From NCBI GenBank assembly GCA_947000775.1, contig CAMQGK010000399.1, positions 2,906,501 to 2,970,500 on the forward strand: 64,000 bases of DNA. The letters run 5' to 3'. Shown piece after piece: positions 23,641 to 35,924 of the stretch. Under the pieces are notes generated by a model, which did not search any database, had not been told where the DNA came from, and was given only the letters and a program-made list of their open reading frames with translations. A program made the translations under genes and the position numbers. Position 1 is the stretch's first letter. Every line of letters starts with the position of its first letter. This DNA comes from Pterois miles. Its lineage: Eukaryota; Chordata; Actinopteri; Perciformes; Scorpaenidae.

Positions 23641-25590
23641 CTTCATATCTGAATCCTCTTCTTCCTTTACAGTATATATAATATATAATAAAAAATATTT
23701 AAAAACAAGGGTATTAATTAAATAGAAAACAAACACTGGAGTAGTTGACAACGCATTCTAATAATGTCTAAAATAAAAATGTAGGTCAAGCATGTGAAGT
23801 TTCACGCTGTGATAATGATGCCAATTGTCTCCACATGGTCTAATCTATTTCCATTAATTAATAACAATGATTGATTGCAGGCTCCCACCCTTCATTGATT
23901 AAACTGTTGATGTGTTCAAAAGTATTCTCAGCACAAGACGGCACTCTTCATCTCTTATATTTACTCTTCTCAGAGGCCGCAGTGAATATCTGTCCGTTCT
24001 CTCATCACGTTATCTCAGTCATTCGTTCTGTCAGGTCTACTTTGAAAACAGCCAATTAACTCTGGCACTGTCATTAAACGCTCTACCTCGTGCTCACTGT
24101 TATCTCAATGTATTACTGTTGATAATAAATCAGCCAGCAGCTTCACTCATGAACTCTGTGGAAGTTTATTTCCTACAGGGACCCTCACTTTGAAACAAGC
24201 TTCATGTCCGTGTCAGAGAATGGGACACGTTTAAGAGTCATTTATTGAGCACTGCTTACAATCTAGCTAAAAGCTACACAGGCGCTTGTATACTGAAAGC
24301 ATTTTTTCCCAGCTGAAACGGCCAGGCGCTCTTCAGAGAACGCTCAGCTGGGAGAGCTTGAGAGCACTTTGGAGGTTTCTTCAGCTGAGACGCTTTGGTT
24401 ACTACGATACCCGCAAAAGTAAACATGACGGCACCGTCGGCACAAGGTAGCGTACTCTGGTCCTTATTCTGGATGAAGTGAAGGCTGAAGCTCACAGGGA
24501 GAGAGGAAGAAACTGCCGGTCTATGTTCAGGAGATGGGCGAAGAAACATCTTGACATACAATCGTTTGGTCCAGATTCAGATCAACATTATTATCCAACA
24601 CAGGGAACATAACACATATACATATTATGTATTATATGTACACTTAATCCACCAAAGTTATCTATTATTCCACTACTTTTCCTCATGTTTTAGATTTTTT
24701 TTTGCCATGGTACTGTTTCAGTATCGGTATCAAGGTATTTAGGCAGGGTATCAAAGTCTGAATTTTGGTATTGTGACAACACTACACACAAATGTACAAA
24801 TATAAAAAACAACATAATCTTTATGTTTTTATACTTCATGCTTTTGTTCCCTTTTTAAGATGCACTTGTTCCCTGTAAAGCAGGGAATGAGCATGTTTAA
24901 AAGCACTGTTTAGGTTGATCTGACTCGTATATGCTACTGACATTCCTAAACGTTCCTGCCTCTCCACACCAAGCGACACATGGAAGCAGTGAAACGTATG
25001 TAAACTCAGACATCAGATGTTGGCAGACAGTCACTCTGCGCGATGCTAAAACCCTTCCCCTGATGCTCTTTAATGATAACATCCTCTGTGCTGATCCTGT
25101 CTTACCCTACTGTCACTGCCCTTTCCACAGCCTGTTCACCGGCTGGCCCTCGCCCTCCAGATGATCACATCTTATCCATCAGAGACTGAAAGGCCTGGAT
25201 ATTCGGGGGGGGGGGGGTTTACCTTCCATTAATGCTGCCTGTCTCAAATGGCTTGGACTTGACACAACACACACAGGCCCACAGCTATTTCTCGACAAGC
25301 TACTCCAGTGGTGTCGAGATTAAAGAGAAATTACAAGGTACTCCACATATGATAGATGGAAGTGGAGTCAATGTGATGGTGACCCACTTCTGGGACAGAG
25401 CAGGAAATAGGGAGGGAAGGGGAGAGGAGTCAAGGATAGGAGAGGAAACGAGGATGGGAAATGAGGAGAGGAAACAAGTATAAGAATCAGAAAAACCAGT
25501 GCAAGGAAAATGGAAATCTGTCTTTGAAGTGGCTCACACAGGTACACATGGTTGTTGAAGTATAAATTACTTTGAAGTGACATTTGCTTT
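23640..25590. other. non-coding sequence with one transposon-end fragment
   Basis: No exon is recognised on either strand; a G13 run is at 25205-25217 and a transposon end at 24690-24786. Confidence 0.35.
24690..24786. mobile_element. DNA-transposon end fragment
   Basis: GCCATGGTACTGTTTCAGTA, CGGTATCAAGGTATTTAGG and TTTTGGTATTGTGACAACAC resemble the end of fish hAT-type non-autonomous elements. Confidence 0.4.
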
Positions 25591-26395
25591 GTTAATTTTC
25601 CTATTTGCATGCTTTTTTTTTGCAGTTTCAACTCAAGTTGAAACATTTTTAACTCATGCTGATGTGTCTTTGCATCAGGTCACACCACGCCAGGCAAATT
25701 CATGCCTGGTGCTTTTACAAGCCATAATATTAATAATCAATATATTTGCTTCTTTTGAGTCCATGCAGAAGTAGAAGGAAGTTACCACTTGTTGTTGTTA
25801 TAGTCTGCATAACGTATATGTATAACGTGACACCGTATCTGTTCCGTATCCTTCAACCAAAACAAACCGCAGTGAGCCGAAATGAGAAAGCAGAAAATGG
25901 TGGAGTGTCTGTGGATCCGACCTGCATCCTCCATGTCAAATCCAGCGTGGTAAACACTACACATCCAGTAAAGGAGGGAAACACTTTGGGTTTCACACAT
26001 TGCAGGAAAAGCAGAGCTAGACATCACGGCTAAAGCTGCACGCTAACTCTGTCACGGACAGGAAATGTTATCGTATCGCGGTAACGTGCGGTCCAGCCGG
26101 CCGTCGCTCTCGTCTCCGTGGTCAAATGGGCGACGATACGACTGTAGAGCACCAATATACTGACATTTATGTTAAATACATTCAAACAGCCACGATGGAG
26201 CTGATCATGGATGGATAAAGAGAACAGAGCTGACGGAGAGCTAGAGACCACCTTGGAGAAGTTAGAGGAAGTAGACACCTGAGACTACATCCAGTTTTCA
26301 AAATAAGGTGTTAACAAAGGGAACCATATATAGAAAATGCATATATGGAAATAAGACTTATCGGAATATATTCACCAGAAATATAAAATTTCTAT
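25590..26395 (+). repeat. interspersed repeat, copy A of a pair with 28185-28900
   Basis: Shared blocks in order with copy B: CTATTTGCAT, GCTTTTACAAGCCATAATAT, CAATATATTTGCTTC, AACAAACCGCAG.GAGCCGAAA, GCTAAAGCTGCACGCTAACT, TATACTGACATTTATGTTAA and TTTTCAAAATAAGGTGTTAA. Unclassified family; no coding frame survives in both copies. Confidence 0.75.
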
Positions 26396-26399
26396 GAGC

Positions 26400-28060
26400 T
26401 GGTCTCTGTTTTGTTTATCTCATGCTGGCACACAAGAATGCATAGGACAACAGGTGGTGGTAACATGGCAAGATAATAAAGGTGTGGAAGAAGAAGACTG
26501 CAAACACGGACGTAAACAATGCTGGATTTAAAATACTAAAAATACTAAAATGTTAGACCTCAAGGATACATATTTCTGTGTGTTCACTCATTGAATGTAG
26601 AATATACTTGCTTTAATTCCTCTCAATCTTGGTCAAACTTTGTGCACACATATGTAGACCAACTTTAGAAAGGCTTTCTCAGGGAGTAAACCTGATTTGA
26701 TGACTGTAACTGTCTGAGAGACCAGTTCATTTAAGAGTTCATTTAATAAATATAATCATAAATTCATGACTGTTTAGGTTTGTGTTGTTATAAAAATACT
26801 ATTATCACATCATAAATAAGAATTAAAAGGTTAAACATTTGTTTTAAAAATGCCACAATAAGTAATGTTGATTTAAAAATCTCTACGCTCTTTATGTAAT
26901 GTTGTGTTACATTCACAGTATTGTAAAGACAGTCACATGACCAGAGGTCAGCGTTGGGAAAGCAAGCACGGCATTATGGGACAGAAACGACATGGACGTG
27001 AGCGAGGACACGACTTTGCAGCTCTGAAAAAACGCGATTCTGTATTTGGTTCAAAAGGCCCACACAGTAACTGCTCTTCATTTTTATGTGTGTGCAAGAT
27101 GCTTGTTGAGTTTGAGAAAGGACTAAAAATGTATTTTCAAAGCTTTGTATTTTCTTTTGTTTGTAGTTTTCACTGTGTCAAATGAAGGTTTGCTCTGAAG
27201 GGACAGAGAAATTAAAATTAATTAAATCGTCTTGTGACATCAGTTTGATTTGTGGTCATTATTGAGCCGGTGCAGCTACAATGACGGTAGGAAATCCATG
27301 TATTTTACTGGGATTATGGGTACTTTACTTAATGTCACACTGTCACAAATCAGGCTAAATCTCTGTACATCGCAACTGTAGCATGCATCAACACGCACAA
27401 TACATAGGCTTTCACAGCCTATGGACACAATCATTTCATCCCCTTGATGAATAACAAAGCTATGGCTGTTAATGTCACTGGAGCACCACTGATGGCTTTA
27501 TGGTTGTATTAAGATAGAAACGGTGTGACCTTGAGTATGGATTGTGATTAGATAACCCACAGGAATAGTCTATATCTGTAGAGTCTATAGATGTTAGCTG
27601 TATTCTGCAGGGGGAGTCCTTAATAAACTGCTGTCGGATTACTGTACAATACTGAATTTAACTGACAAGAAAAACAGGCTTTCATAAGGCTGTGTGTCTT
27701 TATATAGTGCTGTTTGGGGGGTTTCATAAACCCAAAGAATCATCTGAATTCATGGAGGAACTTGATAGAAGTCAAACAAACTCATCCAAACTAAAATTAG
27801 CTTGTTTGCATAACATGAGCTCTCTACTCCTCAAGGAAATTTTAATTTTGCACCGTTCTCAACCAAAAGATGGCCTGACTATATTATAATACTCAAGTGT
27901 GTGCAGCATTAATTCAGAATAAATGTATGAAGAGAGACTTCTGCATCAGCTACCTCTGGATAAACACGGGATACGACTGGAGCTTCCTCAGTCTTCTCCC
28001 TCCACAGCTGAAGTCCTCCTAACCTGCTGACACCACAACAACAAAACTCGGCATATTTTA
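26400..28060. other. non-coding sequence between the paired repeats
   Basis: The 93-codon ORF at 26904-27185 has no motif, no splice context and average base composition, so it is not called a gene. Confidence 0.35.
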
Positions 28061-28184
28061 ATAACAGAATCGATATATTTGATTCATGTGAGTCTATACG
28101 GAGGTAGAAGGAACGTACCGCTTTTATTGTTGGAGTCTGAGTAACCTGCAACCTCACATTTTCAAGCCTTTTTACTTTTTTCTT

Positions 28185-28898
28185 TTCCCTATTTGCATTT
28201 GAGTTTTTACTCAAGCTGAAACATTTTCAACTCGTGCTGATGTGTCTTCGCATCAGGTCGCAACACGGCGGGCAAATTTATGCCTCATCACGTCTCTCTG
28301 ATAATCTTTAAGGATGCTTTTACAAGCCATAATATTAAAAATCAATATATTTGCTTCATTTGAGTCCATGCACAAGTTACTGCTTCTAATGTGACGTCAT
28401 ACCCGTTCCGTATCCGTCAACCACAACAAACCGCAGCGAGCCGAAATGAGAAAGTAGAAAGCGGCGGAGGATCTGCATGGATGCGACCTGCACCCTCACA
28501 TTTTAAATCCAAAGTGGTAAACAATACACATATGGAAACACAACAAAAGCAGAGCTACACATCACGGCTAAAGCTGCACGCTAACTCTGTCATGGACAGG
28601 AAATGTTATTGTATTGTGGTAACATGTGGTTAAGTTATCGCTCTCATCTTCGAGGTCAAATGGGCCGACGCTACAACTGTAGAGCACCATATACTGACAT
28701 TTATGTTAAATGCACTCAAATAGCCCCGATGGAGCTGACGGGAGAGCTACCGATGGACTTAGAGAGGTTAGAGGAAGTATATATGTGTGACTACATCCTG
28801 TTTTCAAAATAAGGTGTTAACAAAAAGAACTGTATATACAAAAATACATCTATGGAAATGAGACTAATAGACATATATTCAGAGGAAGTATAAAACAT

Positions 28899-28900
<2 letters not shown>
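28185..28900 (+). repeat. interspersed repeat, copy B of the pair
   Basis: Direct repeat of 25590-26395 with substitutions and indels, including an extra block (CACGTCTCTCTGATAATC) that copy A lacks. A third, shorter related segment lies just upstream at about 28070-28145 (CGATATATTTGATTC, GAGGTAGAAGGAACGTACC). Confidence 0.75.
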
Positions 28901-28930
<30 letters not shown>

Positions 28931-29009
28931 CATATATACACATATGTATACATATATATACACATATATATATATACACACATATATATACATATATATA
29001 ATATATAAT
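28898..29009. repeat. (TA)n/(CATA)n low-complexity tract
   Basis: About 110 bp of TA, GTATA and CACATA variants. The minus-strand ORF across it (Tyr/Ile/Cys-rich) is an artefact. Confidence 0.9.
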
Positions 29010-29084
29010 TTTTTTTATTTTCCTAGAAGTGTGTGATTTAACATGTTCCCATGGTCTTGTGTTAAAAAAGATAATAAACATAGC

Positions 29085-29213
29085 AAAAAATTATATTGAA
29101 TAACAATTGTAGAATAGCAATACTTAAAAATCGCAATACATATCAAATAAGCACCCAAATATTGTGATAATACCAAATCTAGAGATAAGTGAATCGGTCC
29201 AACCCTAGTACTA
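29085..29213. mobile_element. DNA-transposon end fragment
   Basis: TATTGTGATAATACCAAATC and GAATCGGTCCAACCCTAGTA form a typical hAT-like end. Confidence 0.4.
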
Positions 29214-29214
29214 C

Positions 29215-30200
29215 TCTCACTGGACTACAGGAAACTGTATCAGTGATGCTACAAAACTTTGACTGGATCTTCAGGCTGGAGACCAAAAATAAAATAAAAT
29301 AAAATAAAATAAAATATTCCTATAAATGCAGATACTCTGTATGATACCTTCACCAAACAAAACACTACTGATGAGCATACTGGTTCATATCACAGACTAA
29401 AATCATTACATCTGCCCCGTGCACATCATAAAATAATCTCTTCAGGAGAATATGTCATTACGTTCATTTTCTTGCCAAATTAATTACTTCCACCTTCTCA
29501 ATGGAGTTGTTTTTAACCAGCCAAAGAGGAAGAAGGGAGGAAGGAAGAGGGGAATATCTCATCTCTCATTCTCCATTTGACCAAACTGTACAGCAGCCAA
29601 GCCTGGCTGGGCTGGGTCTCAGCAAAGACTCCTGGGTAATAGGGTTTGAAGTAAAGGCTCATTACCTTCTCTATTTCCTTCTGACCGGCTGAAACACACC
29701 GCAGGCCTTCTGGGTAATTCAGGAACACAGACTGGGTCCAGATGTGTGTGGGCTCAGATGAGCTGACATCCAATTTTATGCTTTTATTCTACAGAGAAGA
29801 GAAAGAGATTGTTATTTTAGACCATGGAAATTTCAAACAAAAGCTTCTCTCTGTGGTGCATTTCTATTCCACTGTCAGATATGATATGCACAAACAGTTT
29901 CATACGATTATGAAACCAAATATAACTCCCTGGTTATCAGACTATTCAATTTACATTTTTGGAGCTCAAAATAGAGGAACAATTTCAGCCTGCTGTTCAG
30001 GTTCAATGTCCATTTGATTACCACGACATTATTCAATCGGACAATGTGTTCTTGTGTCTCTGGTGGGAGGATCAGGTTTTGCTTAAGCCTTGACAGTGCT
30101 GACTGACTATAACTATAACACCACAAAGGTGTACTGATACAAGATTTCCATGATAAAAACGAGTTTCCATCTCCAACTCTACTGTTTTCCTGGTCGGGAC
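29215..30200. other. non-coding, partly balanced unique sequence
   Basis: 29470-29720 is unique and compositionally balanced and could hold regulatory DNA; no exon is seen. Confidence 0.3.
29286..29315. repeat. (AAAAT)6 microsatellite
   Basis: Six perfect AAAAT/AAATA units. Confidence 0.9.
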
Positions 30201-30204
30201 CATC

Positions 30205-30480
30205 GACTGTATATAAGAAGTGGGCGTAGTTACCATGACGTCACCCATTGGTTTCATGGATGTATAAAGAGAACTGGATACAGCGTTGGAGGCGGAGCCC
30301 CGTTCATTCCTACAAAAGTTGCTCAGTGGCGCATGAAGTCAATGGGTAGACTTCCGGGTCTGAAAAAGTACCCAGATCGTCTGGGTCTTCTGGGTCTTAC
30401 TGAGCCCTAAGCATGTCCGATATGCACAGTAGCGTCCGCTCAGTCACAGGGTCCCGACGTCATAGCTTATTTTTCTTCAC
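30205..30480 (+). repeat. unclassified interspersed repeat, copy 2
   Basis: GACTGTATATAAGAAGTGGG start, then TGTATAAAGAGAACTGGATA, GGAGGCGGAGCCCCGTTCAT, TGGCGCATGAAGTCAATGGG and GGGTCTTACTGAGCCCTA. Same order as copy 3. The 86-codon ORF inside is repeat-derived. Confidence 0.75.
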
Positions 30481-30689
30481 TTGAAACAGTTGTTCATTTC
30501 GCACTAAAGTTGTTGATAAAATGAGAAAATACTCAGTACTTTTCATTTGTTATGTATACAAAAACAGGGTTTACCAAGTGGTTATTTCATATAGACTACT
30601 TCTTTTGAATTACCAGAAAACATGATACATTGTCTGAAAAGTCGCTAAATATAGCGACAAAGTCACTAAGTCGGCAACACCGGTCTGCC

Positions 30690-30835
30690 GGTAGAAAGGC
30701 AATTTGATTGACACAGGGGCGGGGTCTCATGTGTTCTACAGCAACAACACTGGGCTGCCCGCTGATGAGCCTGCTTGATAATCGGCTTAATATGCTCAGA
30801 CATCAGCCGATGTCAAATAATCGACCCGAACACTA
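30690..30835. mobile_element. fragment of the TATCGG-type element, inverted relative to 43205
   Basis: GATTGACACAGGGGCGGGGT, TTCTACAGCAACAACACTGG, TGATAATCGGCTTAATATGC and GACATCAGCCGATGTC are the reverse complement of blocks at 43225-43340. Confidence 0.55.
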
Positions 30836-30839
30836 ATTG

Positions 30840-32430
30840 TGACACAACAGTGAAAAATCGGTGTTGATACGTTCAAGACAGCCCCCGTTAGAAATGATTT
30901 CTTCAATAGCCAGTAGTCTCTACTATATGAAAACTACTCACAGCGTGCTCTGTGGATTATTCAGAGTGAATCCTCATTAATGTCCTTGCGAGCACTACAT
31001 TGACACAAAGGTTGTCCCAAAGAAAGCCTGCAGGGTTGCCTGAAAAAAAGTTGAACTTAAGGCTGATTTGCATGTAAACATAGCCAAACAGTAGACAGTG
31101 ACTGTATTAGCAGCTCCCAGGTGTGACTGCATGCAACTGTGCGCAAGAATGACAGCGTGCATGATTTACAAGCTCAAGTGTCACTGAAGTCCAACCTAAT
31201 ACCTGAGTCGTGCCCATTCTTCCACATAGCTGGATGCAGGTCAAAGTGATGAGCTCCCTAGTCTCTGCAGCCCAGAGAGCTCTGATCAAAAGAGCAAGCC
31301 TTTCTCTTCTCAACTCCACACAATCTGTCAGAGCGCCTGCCTTAGGCTGAGGCGTGTTGACACTACACAAGCCAGGTGTAATGGAATTGACCTCCACCGC
31401 CAATCCGCTCCAGTTTCGCAAATAGACACATCAATAATATCCGCCGTGCTGGGCCGATCCAGCACGAACTGCAAACTCAGCAGATTGTAAATAAAGGTGG
31501 GCCGGCTGCAGCAGCAGAGACGAGCACAACTTTCTTTCAACATGTCTTTTTAGCTGCAGGACATTTACACCCAAATACAATCTAAAAGTACACATTAGTT
31601 GTCACATAAGTAGTAGTAGTGTTGGTGGTGGGGGTGCTGGGCATTGTGGGAGTTTCTGTAGTTTTTTTAAATTTAGGTTACGTGACGTTACTTCATTTGA
31701 AGGCTGCAATATGTTGCAAAGGTTACCACAATCATTGAGCAACTTTTTCATGTCTGCAATTAAAAAAGAAAAATCGGAAAATGGTCAGCAGCAATTTAAA
31801 TTACATGTGATATCCTACATATTTGCAGAGTAATTTGAAAATAAAATGATCAAAGATATCTAATATTGTGCTCAGCCTTCACCTTGGCCGACTCTCCTAC
31901 AATATCCGATAAAACCTTTATGATGTAACACTCAGTTGAGGTTTAATAAGGAGCAGCATTTCCTCCTGAAATGGATAAAAAGGCCTCTGAAATAAAGCTG
32001 CTCATTTGGGCCGTTTCTGATGGTGTATTAACTGGTCATTATTCTGTCTGTCATCCTGTTTCTCACTCTCAGAGTCTCTGATTAATGGCAGGGATTTATA
32101 ATCACACCTCGACGGCTCAGACGGCTCATTTTAGAAAGTGACATAACGAGGAATGAAAGATTTGCCCAGTCCGGTCACCAACACATGACCAGAACATCAG
32201 TACGGATATTAACGACTGGACGGAAATACAGAGCAGCAATTTAGACAGAAGTGAGTCAATTGTGTCATTTAGGAGGAAGCGATAGGTTTGTATTAGTCAT
32301 GTCTGCTTATCACAATGAATTTTTATACTTTCTTTGCCGAGGCTTTCCAAAGAGGGTAAAATGACCTGCTTAAAGGCACATGGGCAGCTGTTGAAGAAAA
32401 GGAGGACATTTTCTCATTTATTCTAAATTG
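30840..32430. other. non-coding sequence, nothing recognised
   Basis: The minus-strand ORFs at 31107-31543 overlap each other in different frames and show no domain. Confidence 0.35.
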
Positions 32431-32431
32431 T

Positions 32432-33530
32432 AGGGCTGTCCTCGACCAAAGAAATACTTAGTCGACTAACACTCATATGATTTTGTCAACTAATCGTTTC
32501 TCCACTAAAGCATCACTTTAAATCTTGTGTCTCTGACATGATTTTGACACCAGATGATTTGCTACCTATCAGGCGCCTGATGTCAAAGAAGAGATGTGGA
32601 GTTTTGTCTTGAAACTAAATTTTGAACTGAGCCATGTTGGTTTTGAAAAAGCTGACTTTTCAGAATGAACTGGATCACCGTGGTCTTGTCTTGTGGCGCC
32701 CGATCGGCAGCAGCTGGAGCTCAAAACAAGAGTCGGTACCAACAGGAGAATACGCTGTTTAACACTGGCAGAGAATTTTGGCTAATTTCACCTGGGCGCT
32801 ACTCAGAAAATCAGCTGTGCTGCTCATCCCACAAATGCATGACCCTTACGGTACAGCCAGACCGCCGGGTGTATATTGACAACATATCAGCAACATAACT
32901 ACAGTTTCTAATCTAGACATCTGTAGAATGTGTCACAGACGGTGAGGGTGATCTTCTGACTGTATACTGACACCATATCAGCTACATTACTACACTTTCA
33001 ATGTCTGTATCTGTAGAAAATGTCACAGACATGAAAAAGTAAAGATCTGTTTTTAAATCAACACTTTCTGCTTTCATTTCAAAATCTCAATTGTTAACTA
33101 TTTCATTTGTTAACACAAGGCTTTTATTTTGAAATATGTGCAGGATAGCGTTATAGAAAATTGCCGCATGTTTCTTGACCTTTCTCTGTCTAAAATAAAA
33201 ATGACATTTATCATGACATGAAATGGCCATTATGACAGTCAAACTGTGTAGAAAGAGCAGCAGCAGCAGAAACACCGCTAATGCAGCTAACATTCAGCTG
33301 GTGTGAACAACGGACGCGTGAATCACAGCTGTGAGGTAACGCAGCCGCCATGCGGCCATCATCCGGCCGGTCTGGCCCTGGGCCTACAAGTTGGACAACA
33401 CTATGAAGGTACATAAACAGGCTTTCCAACGATGTAAAATACAATGACAATGAGCATTTTAACAGAGAAATAACCCACCAAACTTCCAAACTTGATTTAA
33501 CACTGGGAGTTAGGAGAGAAAAAGTTAGGT
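32432..33530 (+). mobile_element. hAT-like non-autonomous element, copy 1
   Basis: The left end is AGGGCTGTCCTCGACCAAAG with AGTCGACTAACACTC, a well-known hAT-type end in fish. The interior blocks TTTTGAACTGAGCCATGTTG, GGAGCTCAAAACAAGAGTC and CTGGGCGCTAC recur at 46828-47140. The blocks ACATAAACAGGCTTTCC, GATGTAAAATACAATGAC and AACCCACCAAAC recur at 47165-47250. No transposase frame is seen. Confidence 0.55.
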
Positions 33531-34230
33531 GATGACATTAAACCCTTACGGCAGTTCATCTCTGAAGTGCTCTCAACGTGTTTGTTAGAAAGTCAAAATG
33601 TGGCAGCAAAGTGAAATGTTCAAACTAACAGCTCAGTTCATCATCTCTTCAGTCACTAATGGCGCTAATGATGACAGTACCCAGAGTAATACATCTGTAT
33701 TAGTATGTGTCACCTCTCATCTCATCACTGTAAATCACCTGAAGCCCTCATACTCCCTCAAGTGACCTTTCAAAGTTGAGATGAGGTTTGTGTTTTTGTG
33801 GTTACTACACCACTCTAATATCCTTCAAGTATCAGGCATTCATTCCCTGTAGTCGGCTTGTTTTTCTGCTCAGATTTACTGAAGCTGGATGACTGGCTGC
33901 TGGTATAAAGAGGATTTTCTTTGGCCTTTCTGACTGAAGGTTAGTCTCTGTGTTGCCCTGCTGCATTGCGTCTTTGTGTGGGTGTTTGCTATAGTAGCCT
34001 CCCCACCACAGTTTGATGCTGTCTCTGTGACTATTTATACACATAACAGATTTTACCTGTGTCTGATGTCTTCGCTGATGTCACTAAACTGGCCTTTTCG
34101 GCACTAAATGAAAGATTTTATAGGAGCTGTGATGTACGACTCAGATAAAGCTACTGACTCAACACCCTGCACCAGCAATTTAAACAATATTTATACTGCT
34201 TTTGAGGCACTCATAGTGTCGCATTCTTGC
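33530..34230. other. non-coding sequence, nothing recognised
   Basis: Unique AT-rich sequence without exon signals. Confidence 0.35.
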
Positions 34231-34860
34231 CTGGTGCTGGGCAATGTGACGATATACTGTATATTGTCAAAACAATGAAATGTCCATCATTTATATTTTT
34301 GTATATCATTTAAAATAAACAGGCTGAAATACTTTACAGCAATATTTATTTCATTTGGACGACTCTTTACGTTCTGAACATTGTACATGAAAAGCTGGAG
34401 CAAGCAGTCAAAACAGGAAGAGATGGTACCTAAACGGGGGCTAATTCTGCTGTTTGGATGTGGTACAAAAAGCACAAAAAGTCAGACACAGGTCCACACA
34501 ATCTTCTGCAGTTTACCACACTGGTCCCCACTACTGGCATGTTTAGAGTGCAGCCCAACTGTTGTCATTAACCAACAACGTGCCTTTTACCTTCTTCACC
34601 TTAACCAGACTACAGGCTATTGTACACAGAACTACATCAACAGATTAACAGAGTGTTTCGTTTGTGGCCACTTATGTGAAAACATAATATATCTCTGTGG
34701 TGTGGCGTACAAATTAATTAATCAACGGAGAAGCCGTGCAAACCCCCAGATAAAACAGATCATAATTAAATGTAAAGTGGCACATTTTTGAGACCATTAC
34801 ATGCACTCTGCAACGACACTAAATATAAACAATGCAGGTCTAAAACCAGTAAAAAATATT
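34230..34860. mobile_element. probable DNA-transposon relic
   Basis: GTGCTGGGCAATGTGACGAT with ATACTGTATATTGTCAAAAC is a common fish hAT-like end. A 136-codon plus-strand ORF (34381-34791) lies inside; its composition (Cys-, Gln-, Asn-rich) and lack of any recognised motif argue against a gene. Confidence 0.35.
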
Positions 34861-35317
34861 AGTCTACAGCCACAGGTGAAGGTAGACCAGTACGGTCCAG
34901 TTCTCAGTACCACTTCTGCTTATGTTTGGCCAACATATGGTTAGTTGCCTCCACCAAAGAGGTTGCATTTTTGGCTCGGTTGTCTGTTTATAAACACATT
35001 GTCTTTCTATTTCATTACATTGCGATAGTGCACTTGTGCTGCATTCATGTGGCGGCAAAATAATCAGAAAAATAACTTCCCGACTAAGAAAATTCAAGAG
35101 AACGCCCCCTCAAGTTTGACCAACTCAAAAACAGCCAACACGTTGTTCAAGTAATAAATATAGCACCGAATCATTGTAGCGTCTATGTCGTTTCCACATC
35201 ACGACTTGAAGCTCACAAACACACCAAAGTAGGAAGAACAACTTCCTAACTCTGGAAATGGGATCACCAGAGGAGCACATGAATGCACCATTGTCTGCAC
35301 TCTTCTAATTTTGTCCA

Positions 35318-35600
35318 GTTCATGGATGTACCACGAGAACTGGACCCAACATTGGAGGCGGGGCCCCATTCATTCCTACGAAAGTTACTCTGTGGCGCGT
35401 GAAGGTACAATGACTTCCATCTGGAAAAGTACCAGGATGGTCTGGGGTCTTCCGGGTCTTACTGGGCCCTACTGCGCATCTCCGATATGTGCAGTTGTAT
35501 CTGCTCGGTCACATGACCCGCTCACGGAGACCAACGTCACGGCTTATGCTGCCGTCACGGTCTGGGTCTCCATAGACGTAAACAGAGGAAATAAAGAAAT
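35318..35600 (+). repeat. unclassified interspersed repeat, copy 3
   Basis: CATGGATGTACCACGAGAAC, GGAGGCGGGGCCCCATTCAT, GGGTCTTACTGGGCCCTACT and ACGGTCTGGGTCTCCATAGA match copies 1 and 2. The 126-codon ORF (35311-35691) lies wholly in this repeat and the next SINE. Confidence 0.75.
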
Positions 35601-35642
35601 CACTGGATTTGGCTATCAGTACGTTTTACAACTTTTAGGACC

Positions 35643-35918
35643 ATCCATCCATCTTCAACTGTTTATCCCGTTAGGGGCTGCGGGGGACTAGAGCCGATCC
35701 CAGCTGGCATTGGGCGAAGGTGAGGTTCACCCTGGATAGATCGCCAATCCATCACAGGGCACATAGAGACAGGCATCCATACACACTCACATTCACACCT
35801 ACGAGTAAATTAGTCATCAATTAACCTGCACGACTTTGGACTGTGGGAGGAAGCTGGAGAACCCGGAGAAAACCCATGCAAACACGGGGAGAACATGCAA
35901 ACCCAAGCCGGATTTGGC
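35643..35918 (-). repeat. tRNA-derived SINE, (TCCA)n-tailed, 5'-truncated
   Basis: Reads ATCCATCC, TTTATCCCGTTAGGGGCTGC, GCCGATCCCAGCTGGC, then the family body to GAGAACATGCAAACCC. A possible TAGGACC duplication lies at 35636-35642 and 35919-35925. The tRNA-like 5' head is missing. Confidence 0.8.
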
Positions 35919-35924
35919 TAGGAC

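Noticed and set aside
26904..27185. 93-codon plus-strand ORF
   Set aside because: No motif, no exon borders, ordinary composition for chance ORFs in this window.
34381..34791. 136-codon plus-strand ORF
   Set aside because: It lies in a probable DNA-transposon relic, has no recognised domain and lacks splice or poly(A) context.
35311..35691. 126-codon plus-strand ORF
   Set aside because: It spans an interspersed repeat and runs into a SINE; sister copies do not keep the frame.
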